Below are positions 22,464-30,841 of a DNA stretch of 43,509 nucleotides, one piece after another (position 1 is the stretch's first letter; each line of letters opens with the position of its first letter). The notes under the pieces were generated by a model. It worked only from the letters and a program-made list of their open reading frames with translations, had not been told where the DNA came from and ran no database searches. The stretch is from Acidobacteriota bacterium (GTDB lineage Bacteria; Acidobacteriota; Terriglobia; Terriglobales; Acidobacteriaceae). A program made the position numbers and the translations under genes. Where the stretch lies: positions 1 to 43,509 of the forward strand of contig JAJXZT010000072.1 in assembly GCA_021779935.1 (NCBI GenBank), given 5' to 3'.

Positions 22464-25196
22464 ATGAGCACAACCTTAGCATCGATAGAGAGCGAAAAGA
22501 TGGAAACCAAATCTGCAATCAAGTACGTGTATTTCTTCGGCGGCGGGTCCGCTGAAGGCAATGGCAAGATGAAAGATGTTCTCGGCGGAAAAGGCGCCGG
22601 TCTTGCTGAGATGACCAATGCCGGCCTTCCGGTTCCCCCGGGCTTCACCATTCAGACGGAATCCTGCCGCGAATATATGAAGGGCGTTGTTTCCCCGGAA
22701 ATGAATAAGCAGATGGAAGTGTCGCTGGCTCGCCTGGAAGAGTTGCAGGGCCAGAAGCTGGGTGCGGGCGACAATCCGCTGCTCGTCTCCGTCCGTTCCG
22801 GCGCCAAGTTCTCCATGCCGGGCATGATGGATACCATCCTCAACCTCGGCCTCAATGATCAGTCGGTGGAAGCCCTTGCCAAGCGCACCAACAATCCGCG
22901 CTTCGCCTACGACAGCTATCGCCGCCTCATCCAGATGTTCGGCAACGTCGTGCTCGACATCGAAAAGTCGCACTTCGAGGAAGTCTTCGACGGAAAGAAA
23001 AAGCAGAAGAAGGCGAAGCTCGATACCGAACTCGATGCCAAGGCATTGCTGGAAGTAATCGCCGAGTACAAGAAGGTCGTCAAGAAGCACGCCAAGATTG
23101 ACTTTCCGCAGAACCCGCATGAGCAGCTCGTCATGGCGCGTGACGCCGTTTTCCGGTCATGGCAAAACGATCGCGCCAAGCACTATCGCCGCATGAATAA
23201 CATCGACGACATGCTCGGTACGGCCGTCAACGTCCAGGCGATGGTCTTCGGCAATCTCGGCGACACCAGCGGAACTGGCGTGGGCTTCACACGCAATCCC
23301 GCCACCGGCAAGAAAGAGTTCTACGGCGAGTTCCTGATGAACGCGCAAGGCGAAGACGTGGTTTCCGGCGTGCGCACCCCCGTGCCCATCACCCGCCTCT
23401 CGGAAGTCCTGCCCGATGTCTACAACCAGTTGCGTGACATCACTTCGCGCATGGAAAAGCACTACCGCGACATGCAGGACTTCGAATTCACCATTCAGGA
23501 TGGACGCCTCTACATGCTCCAGACGCGCAACGGTAAGCGCACCGGTCTGGCAGCTGTTCGCGTCGCCATCGACATGGTGGAGGAAGGCCTGATCACGAAG
23601 GAAGAAGCCATCTTCCGCGTCGAAGCCAACCAGCTTTATGACTTCCTCGTCCCGCGTCTCGATGAGAAGGGCGCGAAGATCGAGGTACTTGCCACCGGCC
23701 TGCCGGCTTCTCCCGGCGCCGCCGTTGGACAGATCGTTTTCACCGCCGACGAAGCCGTCACCATGTTGCAGAAGGGCAAGATGAAGAACATCATTCTTGT
23801 CCGCGGCGAAACCACGCCGGAAGATATTCACGGCATGGAAATCGCGGCTGGCATTCTTACCTCTCGCGGCGGCATGACTTCGCACGCTGCGGTCGTCACT
23901 CGCGGTATGGGCAAGTGCTGTGTTGCCGGCGCTGGCGATATCACGGTCGACGAGAAGAAGAAGGAAATGCGCGTCAAGGGTCAGACCTTCAAGGAAGGCG
24001 ACTGGCTCTCGCTCGACGGCACCACCGGTCGCGTCATCAAGGGCAGGCTCAATACTCTGCCCGCTTCTCCCGATGATCCCGACCTCGTCAAATTCATGGC
24101 GTGGGCCGATCCTTTCCGTCGGCTCAAGGTCCGTGCCAACGCCGACATTCCGCGCGACGCCAAGCAGGCCCGCGCATTCGGCGCTGAAGGCATTGGCCTC
24201 TGCCGCACCGAGCACATGTTCTTCGCCGAGGACCGTCTGCCGCGCATGCGCACGATGATTCTGGCTGAGAACGAGAAGGACCGTCGCGCCGCGCTCAAGA
24301 AGCTGTTGCCGATGCAGCGCGCCGACTTTGTCGGTCTCTTCAAGGCGATGGACGGATTCGGCGTCACCATCCGCACGCTCGATCCTCCGCTCCACGAGTT
24401 CCTGCCGAAGCGTGAAGACCTGCTGGTCGAAATCGCCAAGCTGGAAATCACCAAGCCGAAGTCGCCCAAGTTGAAGGAACTTCACAAGCTGCTTGCCCGT
24501 GTGGAAGAGCTGCACGAAGTGAACCCGATGCTCGGCCACCGTGGCTGCCGTCTCGGCATTACCTATCCGGAGATCACCGAGATGCAGGTGCGCGCCATCA
24601 TCGAGGCCGCCGTTGCGGTTTCCAAGCAGGGCATCAAGGTGCTTCCGGAAATCATGATTCCGCTCACCAGCGGCTTGAAGGAAATGAAGAACCAGGCGGA
24701 CATCGTTCATCGCGTTGCCGCCGAAGTCTTCAAGGAGAAGGGCGCAAAGGTCGAGTACATGGTGGGCACCATGATCGAGTTGCCGCGCGCTGCGCTGGTT
24801 GCCGATCAGATCGCCAAGGAAGCCCAGTTCTTCAGCTTTGGCACCAACGACCTCACGCAAACCACCTTCGGCTTCTCGCGTGACGACATCAACAAGTTCC
24901 TGCCCGCGTACCTCAAGGAAGGCATCTTCAAGCAGGATCCTTTCGCGGTGCTCGATCAGGAAGGCGTTGGACAGCTCGTCGAAATGGCCGTCAAGAAGGG
25001 CCGCGCAACGCGTCCGGATCTCAAGGTCGGCATCTGCGGCGAACACGGCGGCGAGCCCGAGTCGGTGAAGTTCTGTCACCGCACCGGTCTCAACTACGTC
25101 TCCTGCTCTCCCTTCCGTGTCCTCACTGCTCGCCTTGCGGCGGCGCAGGCTGCGGCGGAAGAGAAGAGCGGCATGACCGCCGGACAGTCGAAGTAG
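22464..25196 (+). CDS. ppdK: Pyruvate, phosphate dikinase
   Basis: This 910-residue enzyme interconverts pyruvate, ATP and phosphate with phosphoenolpyruvate, AMP and pyrophosphate. The N-terminal ATP-grasp domain starts at YVYFFGGGSAEG with GGKGAGLAEM and PVPPGFTIQTE. The central phosphohistidine domain has SRGGMTSHAAVVTRGMG (catalytic H474). The C-terminal PEP/pyruvate TIM barrel has GTNDLTQTTFGFSRDD and GICGEHGG (C858). An Ala/Lys linker (KKKQKKAK) lies near 175. The ATG at 22464 is used; a second in-frame ATG at 22500, preceded by GAGAGCG, is almost as likely and would start 12 residues later. It probably serves gluconeogenesis or PPi-linked glycolysis. A terminator follows directly. Confidence 0.97.
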   Translation: MSTTLASIESEKMETKSAIKYVYFFGGGSAEGNGKMKDVLGGKGAGLAEMTNAGLPVPPGFTIQTESCREYMKGVVSPEMNKQMEVSLARLEELQGQKLGAGDNPLLVSVRSGAKFSMPGMMDTILNLGLNDQSVEALAKRTNNPRFAYDSYRRLIQMFGNVVLDIEKSHFEEVFDGKKKQKKAKLDTELDAKALLEVIAEYKKVVKKHAKIDFPQNPHEQLVMARDAVFRSWQNDRAKHYRRMNNIDDMLGTAVNVQAMVFGNLGDTSGTGVGFTRNPATGKKEFYGEFLMNAQGEDVVSGVRTPVPITRLSEVLPDVYNQLRDITSRMEKHYRDMQDFEFTIQDGRLYMLQTRNGKRTGLAAVRVAIDMVEEGLITKEEAIFRVEANQLYDFLVPRLDEKGAKIEVLATGLPASPGAAVGQIVFTADEAVTMLQKGKMKNIILVRGETTPEDIHGMEIAAGILTSRGGMTSHAAVVTRGMGKCCVAGAGDITVDEKKKEMRVKGQTFKEGDWLSLDGTTGRVIKGRLNTLPASPDDPDLVKFMAWADPFRRLKVRANADIPRDAKQARAFGAEGIGLCRTEHMFFAEDRLPRMRTMILAENEKDRRAALKKLLPMQRADFVGLFKAMDGFGVTIRTLDPPLHEFLPKREDLLVEIAKLEITKPKSPKLKELHKLLARVEELHEVNPMLGHRGCRLGITYPEITEMQVRAIIEAAVAVSKQGIKVLPEIMIPLTSGLKEMKNQADIVHRVAAEVFKEKGAKVEYMVGTMIELPRAALVADQIAKEAQFFSFGTNDLTQTTFGFSRDDINKFLPAYLKEGIFKQDPFAVLDQEGVGQLVEMAVKKGRATRPDLKVGICGEHGGEPESVKFCHRTGLNYVSCSPFRVLTARLAAAQAAAEEKSGMTAGQSK

Positions 25197-25215
25197 TTTT
25201 TTGCAATCGCATAAC

Positions 25216-25251
25216 AAGGGCCAGCTCAGTAACGGGCTGGCCTTATTTTTT
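25216..25251 (+). terminator. Intrinsic terminator after ppdK
   Basis: AAGGGCCAGC (25216-25225) pairs with GCTGGCCTT (25236-25244), with one bulged G, followed by ATTTTTT. It lies 20 bases after the ppdK stop and closes the recO-ppdK run. Confidence 0.85.
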
Positions 25252-25355
25252 ACCGCAAGGGTTGCTCCCTCAAAAGGAGCATGGGATCGCTGTTCACAAA
25301 ACTGTTACCATAACCTGCTTCACTAATTTCTTCTAAAGGCCTCATCGAGCTATCC

Positions 25356-26534
25356 GTGGCAACCATCGCTTCAACCTTGGATGAAACGTTCACCGCCGTT
25401 GCTCCCGCGCGTGTAGGGGCCGGACGCTTCTATCATCCCGAGCTCGACATCCTCCGCTTCTTTGCTTTCTTCATGGTGTTTCTCCACCACGCTCTTCCGC
25501 ACGAGGTCCCTTTCTGGACGCACCTCGGCGTACCTTTGCCCATCGCGCGTCTTCTCGCCGGCGTGGGAGCCATGGGAGCCTTCGGTGTCAGCGTCTTCTT
25601 TCTTCTCAGCGCCTATCTCATCACCGAGCTTCTCCTGCGCGAGAAAGCGCGCTTCGGACGCCTTGATGTAAAGTCGTTTTACAAACGCCGCATCCTGCGC
25701 ATCTGGCCGCTGTACTTCGGCTTCCTCGGATTTGCCTGGGCCTTGCAGTGGATCATCCCCGGCCAGCACATCGGATGGCGCGCCGGTCTGTCGTTTACGC
25801 TGCTTGCCGGCAACTGGTGGATCGTCTTTCAAGGTTTTCCGTCGTCCATCATCTTCCCTCTCTGGAGCGTCTCCATCGAAGAGCAGTTTTATCTCCTCTG
25901 GCCGGCCGTTGTGCGGCGCATCGGAGAACGCGGCATGATCGTCGCCGCGGGTCTGTTGCTCGTCGTCGCCAATGTCGCGCGTGTTTACCTCGGCATGCAT
26001 CACCGCTGGGAGACACCCATCTGGAGCAATACATTCGTACAACTCGATCCAATCGCCCTCGGAATTCTCACCGCCGTTCTTCTTCGCGGTGAAGCTCCGC
26101 GTTTCTCGCGTCATCTTCGCGTACTGCTCGTCATCACCGGAATCGCCAGCCTCGCACTCGCCGCCAACTATTTCGAAATCAAGGGCGACCCGCTGACTAC
26201 CGCTCGCATTATGATTGGCTATCCCATGGTTGCGTTTGGCGCCCTCGCGATCCTGCTTGCCGTCCTTTCCCGCGAAGCCATCCTCGGCAAAAGTTTTCTC
26301 GTCTACTTCGGACGCATTTCATACGGCCTTTACGTCTTCCACGTCCTCGGCCTGATGATCTCGGACTACACCGTGCACAACCAGACGGCCTCGCTCGCGC
26401 GCTACGCGCTTCGGGTCGGAGTTGCATTCACTCTGACGATCATCCTTGCCTCGCTCTCGTTCCGCTTCCTTGAGACTCCGTTCCTCAACATCAAGCAGCG
26501 CTACACCCACGTACAGTCGCGCCCCGGCGGATAA
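25356..26534 (+). CDS. Acyltransferase-3 family membrane protein (OafA/YrhL-like)
   Basis: This 392-residue integral membrane protein has about ten hydrophobic segments. Family features are LDILRFFAFFMVFLHHALP near the N-terminus (the conserved His pair thought to take part in transfer), FYKRRILRIWPLYF, and SVSIEEQFYLLWP. The family moves acyl groups from a cytoplasmic donor to sugars of O-antigen, exopolysaccharide, peptidoglycan or lipids; the acceptor here is unknown. Translation probably starts at GTG 25356, with no obvious Shine-Dalgarno. The first 30 residues are soluble and not conserved. It is convergent with the hypothetical gene at 26603 across a bidirectional hairpin. Confidence 0.9.
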   Translation: MATIASTLDETFTAVAPARVGAGRFYHPELDILRFFAFFMVFLHHALPHEVPFWTHLGVPLPIARLLAGVGAMGAFGVSVFFLLSAYLITELLLREKARFGRLDVKSFYKRRILRIWPLYFGFLGFAWALQWIIPGQHIGWRAGLSFTLLAGNWWIVFQGFPSSIIFPLWSVSIEEQFYLLWPAVVRRIGERGMIVAAGLLLVVANVARVYLGMHHRWETPIWSNTFVQLDPIALGILTAVLLRGEAPRFSRHLRVLLVITGIASLALAANYFEIKGDPLTTARIMIGYPMVAFGALAILLAVLSREAILGKSFLVYFGRISYGLYVFHVLGLMISDYTVHNQTASLARYALRVGVAFTLTIILASLSFRFLETPFLNIKQRYTHVQSRPGG

Positions 26535-26560
26535 GGTGCTTCCTCGACTAAAAGTGAAAA

Positions 26561-26587
26561 GCCCAGCCATTTGGCCGGGCCATTTTT
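26561..26587. terminator. Bidirectional terminator between convergent genes
   Basis: GCCCAGCC (26561-26568) pairs with GGCCGGGC (26573-26580) with one mismatch and an ATTT loop. A T-run follows on the plus strand (26583-26587), and AAAA at 26557-26560 gives a T-run on the minus strand. It suits the convergent stops at 26534 and 26603. Confidence 0.7.
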
Positions 26588-26602
26588 ATGGATTGGATTT
26601 CT

Positions 26603-27196
26603 CTACTGTACGCGCTGTAACCGTGCGATCAGCTTCTGCGCCAGGTTGTCTTCGCTCTCTGACCAGAGCACGCGCCCCGTCAGGTTCACGTTTTTTTCAA
26701 TCTTCTGTGTGAAGTCGATCAGCTTGGCAACGTTCCAACGCACTTTGTCTTCGTCGTCCTCTGCCAGTTCCATCTCTTCGTAGAGGAAAGGGAAGTCCAA
26801 CCCGAAATCAATCTCGATGTGGCCGGAATCGGTATAAATGCCTTCGTCGAAACGCTTGCCGTGCGCGATGAAGGCCACCTTCTCTGGATGCTTGTGCCAC
26901 TCCGCGCCGCGCTCGTCGGGCATCCATAGGTCCCAGTACGCCTCGAAGCTGATCGCGAAATCTTCATGCGCAAACTCGGCGACCGCCTCTGCGGCTTCCC
27001 CCGGGCCGGCTGGCGGCGTAAATCTCCGTTCCAGCACGGACGCCTCCGACCAATTCAGCGGCTGCACCGCAACATACGTCACTCCCGGTTCGATCGCGGA
27101 AAAAGTAAACTGGCGCATTACGGCCACCATTTTCGGCAGAATCTCTTCCGCGTCGAAAGTCGGGAACCACAAACTCAGGTAAAGGTTATCGGCCAT
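26603..27196 (-). CDS. Conserved-type hypothetical protein
   Basis: This 197-residue soluble protein has no signal peptide. It begins LYLSLWFPTFDAEEILPKM and has an acidic, aromatic middle (EDFAISFEAYWDLWMPDE, then FGLDFPFLYEEMELAEDDED). A helical, basic C-terminus follows (KLIDFTQKIEKNVNLTGRVLW). The plan is compact and well formed, and I believe it is recurrent in Acidobacteria, but I do not recognise a named domain. It lies immediately left of the tRNA-Glu gene, as the last core gene before the integrated island, so it marks the chromosomal side of the junction. Confidence 0.6.
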   Translation of the reverse strand: MADNLYLSLWFPTFDAEEILPKMVAVMRQFTFSAIEPGVTYVAVQPLNWSEASVLERRFTPPAGPGEAAEAVAEFAHEDFAISFEAYWDLWMPDERGAEWHKHPEKVAFIAHGKRFDEGIYTDSGHIEIDFGLDFPFLYEEMELAEDDEDKVRWNVAKLIDFTQKIEKNVNLTGRVLWSESEDNLAQKLIARLQRVQ

Positions 27197-27352
27197 GGAA
27201 TCAGGGCGACGTGCATCGCCTCAAGTCATTGTAAATCCTCGGAGATCATATCTTCTCAGCGTGCCAATTCCGCGCAACTCGTGCTTTTGACACCCCGAGA
27301 GGTGCTTGGTAGTATGGATTGTCCGGTGCACGTCAAGGATCCCACCTGTAGC

Positions 27353-27430
27353 GTCCCCGTCGTCTAGCCCGGCCTAGGACATCGCCCTTTCACGGCGGTA
27401 ACGCGGGTTCGAATCCCGCCGGGGACGCCA
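27353..27430 (+). tRNA. tRNA-Glu (anticodon TTC)
   Basis: The acceptor stem is GTCCCCG (27353-27359) with CGGGGAC, then discriminator G and an encoded CCA (27428-27430). The anticodon stem-loop is CGCC-CTTTCAC-GGCG, giving anticodon TTC. The T loop is TTCGAATC. All arms pair well, so the gene is intact. An integrase gene follows within 190 bases, so this tRNA is the likely attachment target of the island; the intact 3' end means the island restored the tRNA on insertion. Confidence 0.97.
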
Positions 27431-27469
27431 AATCTTTTCAGTAGCTTACAAAGAATTCCCAAAAACACG

Positions 27470-27544
27470 TGGTACACAGGTTGGTACACACAACTTTGGA
27501 GCACGCCTGTTTTCGCCTCCATCTGGTACACAACTTGGTACACA
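27470..27544. repeat. Four TGGTACACA iterons between tRNA-Glu and the integrase
   Basis: TGGTACACA occurs at 27470-27478, 27482-27490, 27524-27532 and 27536-27544. They form two pairs, each with 12-base spacing, and the pairs are 54 bases apart. Such repeats beside the attachment site are expected to be integrase arm-binding sites; binding is inferred, the repeats are plain. Confidence 0.85.
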
Positions 27545-27616
27545 ACACCGTGGAGTGAATGGAAGTCGATGGATGACTTCCACTCCACTTCGCGTTCTCG
27601 TGATTCCCTCGCATCA

Positions 27617-28852
27617 CTAATCCGTCCCCGTTTGTTTCTCCGCCGCACTTGCTGCTTTCCGCTGCGAGTCTGCGACCAGTTCTACTACCTTGCTCTGAGC
27701 ACTCCGCTTTTTCTCGCTGATTGCCTGAGCGTAGACGTTCATCGTCACTGCCATCGATGCATGTCTTAGCAACTCCTGCACGACTTTTGGATCGTCGTTG
27801 TGGGCCTGGAGCAGGGAAGCATAGGTCCTGCGCATCGTATGCCAAGTAACGTGTTTGCCCGGCACAACGCGAGCAGCCACCGGCTGAATGTGATCGCGCA
27901 TCATGGCGGACATCCAGAGAGGCTGCTTGCCCTGTTTTACAGGACTGGCAAACACGTAGTCGGTATCTTTTGCGTACGGCGTTTCCTGTCGCCACGCCAA
28001 CAAATCACGAACCAATAGAGGCGAGAGTGGAATGGGTTTCTCGGAGGCTTCCGTCTTGAGTTTTCCAACGTGCTGCTTCACGATCGACCTTTTCGGATGC
28101 AAGATCCCTTTCGCAAAATCAACATCGCCCCAGATGAAACCCTGAAGTTCACCTCTGCGTGCCCCGGTGCCGAAGTCAAGAAAAACCGCAATGCGCTCGC
28201 GAACTTCAAGCGCGTTCAGCAACGCCGCCAACTCTCCGACCTCGAGGATGTCAGGCGTGTGTTCGCGCTTTCCGCTCTGGCGCACGGGCGAGATCGGATT
28301 GCGCTCCATCCACTCATAACGAATTGCGTGCTGGTAGATGAGGTGCATTAGATCGCGAATCTTCTTCTTCGTCCCGTTTGCTGCCTTCTTGCCTTCAGGG
28401 TGCTTCCTGTTTGGATCAAGGCGCAAGCCGCGGAGCCAATCCTCCACGGCAATCGCCTTGATATCGCCCAGCGCGAAGGCGCCCCACTTCGTCCCGATCC
28501 ATTTCCGGAGATAGTAGCGGTAATTGTCCTTCGTGGAATACGCGCGACCCTCTCCATCAAGATCGTCTGACTTCGGCAGCTCCTTCGTGGAAAAATGCTC
28601 GACCAACTCCTCGAACGTGCGCGGGCAGGGCGCATCAATCGAGCGGTCGAGGTTGATGTTGAGCTTCAATTGCTCCACTCGTTCCCATGCTGCGCTCTCC
28701 GAGCGGAACGCCTTCGTCGTACCAATCACAAGTTTGCGTGGCCGCCGGATGCCGTCCGGTCCGGTCTCCCGCCAGCGGTAGATCCAGACCTCACGGCCTC
28801 CACTGCGCCGCACGCGTTTCAGACTGCCATTCTGATGGTGTGTCTTCCTCAT
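27617..28852 (-). CDS. Tyrosine recombinase / integrase
   Basis: This 411-residue phage-type integrase has an N-terminal DNA-binding part (MRKTHHQNGSLKRVRR, REVWIYRWRE), a SAM-like core-binding domain (about 75-185) and a C-terminal catalytic domain. Catalytic residues are all visible: R232 (TGARRGEL), H338-x-x-R341 (HTMRRT), H364 (LLRHAS) and nucleophile Y374 (NVYAQ). The start at 28852 overlaps the stop of the HTH gene by ATGA, which points to translational coupling; a longer frame from 28945 is a read-back of that gene. It would excise and integrate the island at tRNA-Glu. It looks intact. Confidence 0.95.
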   Translation of the reverse strand: MRKTHHQNGSLKRVRRSGGREVWIYRWRETGPDGIRRPRKLVIGTTKAFRSESAAWERVEQLKLNINLDRSIDAPCPRTFEELVEHFSTKELPKSDDLDGEGRAYSTKDNYRYYLRKWIGTKWGAFALGDIKAIAVEDWLRGLRLDPNRKHPEGKKAANGTKKKIRDLMHLIYQHAIRYEWMERNPISPVRQSGKREHTPDILEVGELAALLNALEVRERIAVFLDFGTGARRGELQGFIWGDVDFAKGILHPKRSIVKQHVGKLKTEASEKPIPLSPLLVRDLLAWRQETPYAKDTDYVFASPVKQGKQPLWMSAMMRDHIQPVAARVVPGKHVTWHTMRRTYASLLQAHNDDPKVVQELLRHASMAVTMNVYAQAISEKKRSAQSKVVELVADSQRKAASAAEKQTGTD

Positions 28853-29121
28853 TGAATCCGGTCTCCATGAGGACGACACGGACGGCGACACAAGTCTACG
28901 GTTGAACGCAGCGCGGCGTCTACCTCCGACAACTTGTAACGCCAATTGTTGCGGGTCTTCTTCCCACCGGGAGGCGGATAGCCGGGGATCTTTCCCTCGC
29001 GCGTCCAGCGCAAGATTGTGCGGCGGTCATACCCGGTGAATTTGGCCACGACATTAGCGTCAACATAGGGCTCAAGAGAAAAATAGTTGAATTGAGGAAC
29101 CAGAGCCATGTGACTAGACAT
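28849..29121 (-). CDS. Small helix-turn-helix protein (excisionase/MerR-like)
   Basis: This 90-residue protein has a winged-HTH of the excisionase type: VDANVVAKFTGYDRRTILRW, then REGKIPGYPPPGGKKTR and WRYKLSEVDAALR. Such proteins bend DNA as recombination directionality factors or act as small repressors. The start at ATG 29121 follows GAGGTG by four bases and overlaps the stop of the upstream gene (ATGTCTAG). The stop overlaps the integrase start by four bases (ATGA). Its place directly before the integrase suggests an excisionase. Confidence 0.8.
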   Translation of the reverse strand: MSSHMALVPQFNYFSLEPYVDANVVAKFTGYDRRTILRWTREGKIPGYPPPGGKKTRNNWRYKLSEVDAALRSTVDLCRRPCRPHGDRIQ

Positions 29122-29476
29122 AGTGGCACCTCGACTCAGTTGCCATGCGGAGCCACGTATCGAGTTCCGCCGGGTAAAATTCCCAGACATAACGCCGTCC
29201 ACGAGCGCTGCGGTGCGCAGGGATTTCTCCTTTGCGTGCCATACGCACAACGGTCTTGTAGTGCAGACCGACGTAAGCGGCGGCTTCGCGTGTATTGAGC
29301 GGAAGCTCGTAGCCCAATTCATGTGCGCGACGGCGTTCAAGGAAACGCCGGAGTTCACGCGAGGTGGGCGGAACGTGGGTGGATGACTGCTGGTCCGGAT
29401 GCTGGTTGACGACGGACGGCGAAAACGCCGAGACGTCTACGTTATCGTACTGTGTATTACCGTGGTTGAACGACAT
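29114..29476 (-). CDS. Helix-turn-helix domain protein (second excisionase-like protein)
   Basis: This 120-residue protein has a low-complexity Ser/Gln-rich N-terminal half. A MerR/excisionase-type HTH follows at about 58-112: LNTREAAAYVGLHYKTVVRM, then ARKGEIPAHRSARGRR and WEFYPAELDTWLR. It is clearly related in plan to the 90-residue HTH gene downstream but not a copy. Its 5' end overlaps the 3' end of the winged-helix gene by 20 bases, and its 3' end overlaps the next gene, so all four leftward genes form one unit. It could be a directionality factor or a cargo-expression switch. Confidence 0.78.
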   Translation of the reverse strand: MSFNHGNTQYDNVDVSAFSPSVVNQHPDQQSSTHVPPTSRELRRFLERRRAHELGYELPLNTREAAAYVGLHYKTVVRMARKGEIPAHRSARGRRYVWEFYPAELDTWLRMATESRCHYV

Positions 29477-30023
29477 CAGGTTGGGGTTTCTCCCTCAGGA
29501 ATTGGCTCAGCAACGAGAACGCGTCACCTTCCGCGCCTCGTCGCCGGGCCTCGCTTAAGGCCCGCATCCACGCGTACGTGGACAGCGAGTCTTTTTGCGT
29601 TTTTCCCAACCGTTCTGCTTCCATACTCTTCTCCTCTGCCGCCAACTTGCGGCCGATTGCTAGTCCGTTCAGATAATCTCCCGCATATTGCGGATCGTCC
29701 ATGAGCAGTGCAACGCCCGCTGCCCGCAGAACAGATTCGCCGTCCGGGTACTCGCGCATGCAATTTCGCCACGTGCGGTTCAGATACAAAACGCCCCCTG
29801 GCGTGAGCGAGAAGTCCCGGCGTCTACGCGCGCCCGACTCTGCACGCGCGATGAGACGAAGGCTCTCCAGGCGTTGCAGTGCAGAGCGAATCCCTCCCGG
29901 TTGCAATCCCGCTCCCTGCTGAAACGCGTAAAGCGATGTCAGTTCTGCCTTTTGAATCAGTGCCAGCAGAAAGTACTCCATGGCGCTCAGCGTAATCTCT
30001 GTTTCGTTAGTTTCGTCAAACAT
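29457..30023 (-). CDS. Winged-helix transcriptional regulator (PadR/MarR-like)
   Basis: The 188-residue protein has an N-terminal winged helix (about 10-80). MEYFLLALIQKAELTSLYAF fits the PadR first helix, GGIRSALQRLESLRLIARAE the recognition helix, and RRRRDFSLTPGGVLYLNR the wing (K/R...Y.LT..G pattern). A helical C-terminal dimerisation-like region follows. PadR proteins are usually repressors of nearby genes. The ATG at 30023 lies about seven bases beyond a -10 element, with no room for a Shine-Dalgarno, so the message is probably leaderless. It is first in the leftward unit that ends with the integrase and a good candidate for island control. Confidence 0.7.
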   Translation of the reverse strand: MFDETNETEITLSAMEYFLLALIQKAELTSLYAFQQGAGLQPGGIRSALQRLESLRLIARAESGARRRRDFSLTPGGVLYLNRTWRNCMREYPDGESVLRAAGVALLMDDPQYAGDYLNGLAIGRKLAAEEKSMEAERLGKTQKDSLSTYAWMRALSEARRRGAEGDAFSLLSQFLREKPQPDVVQPR

Positions 30024-30030
30024 GTCAATA

Positions 30031-30059
30031 TAGTTACAACCATGTTATAGGTATGTCAA
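30031..30059 (-). promoter_or_regulatory. Sigma-70-type promoter of the integrase/HTH operon
   Basis: On the minus strand, a perfect -35 TTGACA (30059-30054) is separated by 17 bases from TAACTA (30036-30031) as -10. The start codon at 30023 follows within eight bases, which implies a leaderless transcript. TTGACAT recurs right at the start codon (TTGACATG), so a repressor could bind at both places. Confidence 0.6.
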
Positions 30060-30164
30060 GGTGAAAATTAAAACTTTTGTGGTTTGGAGTGTCAGGAACA
30101 CGTTGAGGTGTTTCAAAAGGCTCGTAAAACCTTAGAAACCAGCAGGATGGGCCTTCTGCCGAGG

Positions 30165-30482
30165 CTAGTCAACATCCTTTCGTAGGCACGAGCGGCACAC
30201 ATAAGCAATCGGTAACGTCGTCGGCCAGACCATACTGAGACATCGGACAGTGACCACCGCTGCGTACACCTTCACCCAGATCTTTTCCCGCTTGAACACC
30301 GTCCGATACTCGGCCAGGCATTTGCCCAGCTCGTACCGGTCAGCGAGGTACTGCGCGACGACTCCCACCACCAGCGGATGCTGCTTCCGTTCCGCCTCTG
30401 CCTCCTGACCTTTCAAACCGGACGTCGGCTGCTCCAGCAGATTGGGCAAATTGTCCAATCTGAAGTTGCGCCTAGAACCCAT
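30165..30482 (-). CDS. Hypothetical protein, divergent from hsdM
   Basis: In this 105-residue protein, the ATG at 30482 is chosen because GGGAGCG lies about four bases upstream; the frame extends 11 codons further. The N-terminal half is polar (GSRRNFRLDNLPNLLEQP, then a Glu/Lys stretch), the middle helical (VVAQYLADRYELGKCLAEYR), and the C-terminus hydrophobic with two Cys (YVCRSCLRK). I do not recognise a family. It stands between the integrase unit and the restriction operon, divergent from the latter, where a controller gene might be expected, but no DNA-binding motif is clear. It may not be a real gene. Confidence 0.45.
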   Translation of the reverse strand: MGSRRNFRLDNLPNLLEQPTSGLKGQEAEAERKQHPLVVGVVAQYLADRYELGKCLAEYRTVFKREKIWVKVYAAVVTVRCLSMVWPTTLPIAYVCRSCLRKDVD

Positions 30483-30515
30483 GGTTCGCTCCCGCGCCAG
30501 GTTGACGAAAACCAT

Positions 30516-30841
30516 GGAATATAACCGGCGTAGGAATAGCTTTCAGTTACTACAGCACTAATTGATTCTCGTGTGTTCCCGTTTGGGACCGGGTGGATAA
30601 ACATACGGCCGTCGGATCGAGACCAGAGGATTCGCATACCACCTTCGATTCTGCACAGCTACTAACGGCCACCAAAACATCTCGCCAAGAACAGTCCGCT
30701 CTGTTCCGCAGGCATTTCATAAACTGGTTGCACATCACAGACTTACGCGTTAAAAGGGGAGTGCCTTCCGAAGGCTTCGCTTAAGACTTCCGCCAGAGGC
30801 ATGTGCCAGCGAAGGCACGCGGACGTGGGATCATAAGGTCA
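30516..30841. other. 326-bp region upstream of the restriction operon
   Basis: No gene is credible here. TTGCAC (30728-30733) lies 16 bases before TTAAAA (30750-30755), a possible hsdM promoter. AAGG is placed about five bases before the hsdM ATG at 30842. Short frames in both directions lack features. Confidence 0.4.

Noticed and set aside
23157-25217. Leftward 686-codon open frame opposite ppdK
   Set aside because: Antisense shadow of a fully conserved enzyme, with no ribosome-binding site or domain.
27364-27648. Leftward 94-codon frame across tRNA-Glu
   Set aside because: The end (GGIRTRVTAVKGRCPRPG) is the usual artefact of translating a tRNA in reverse.
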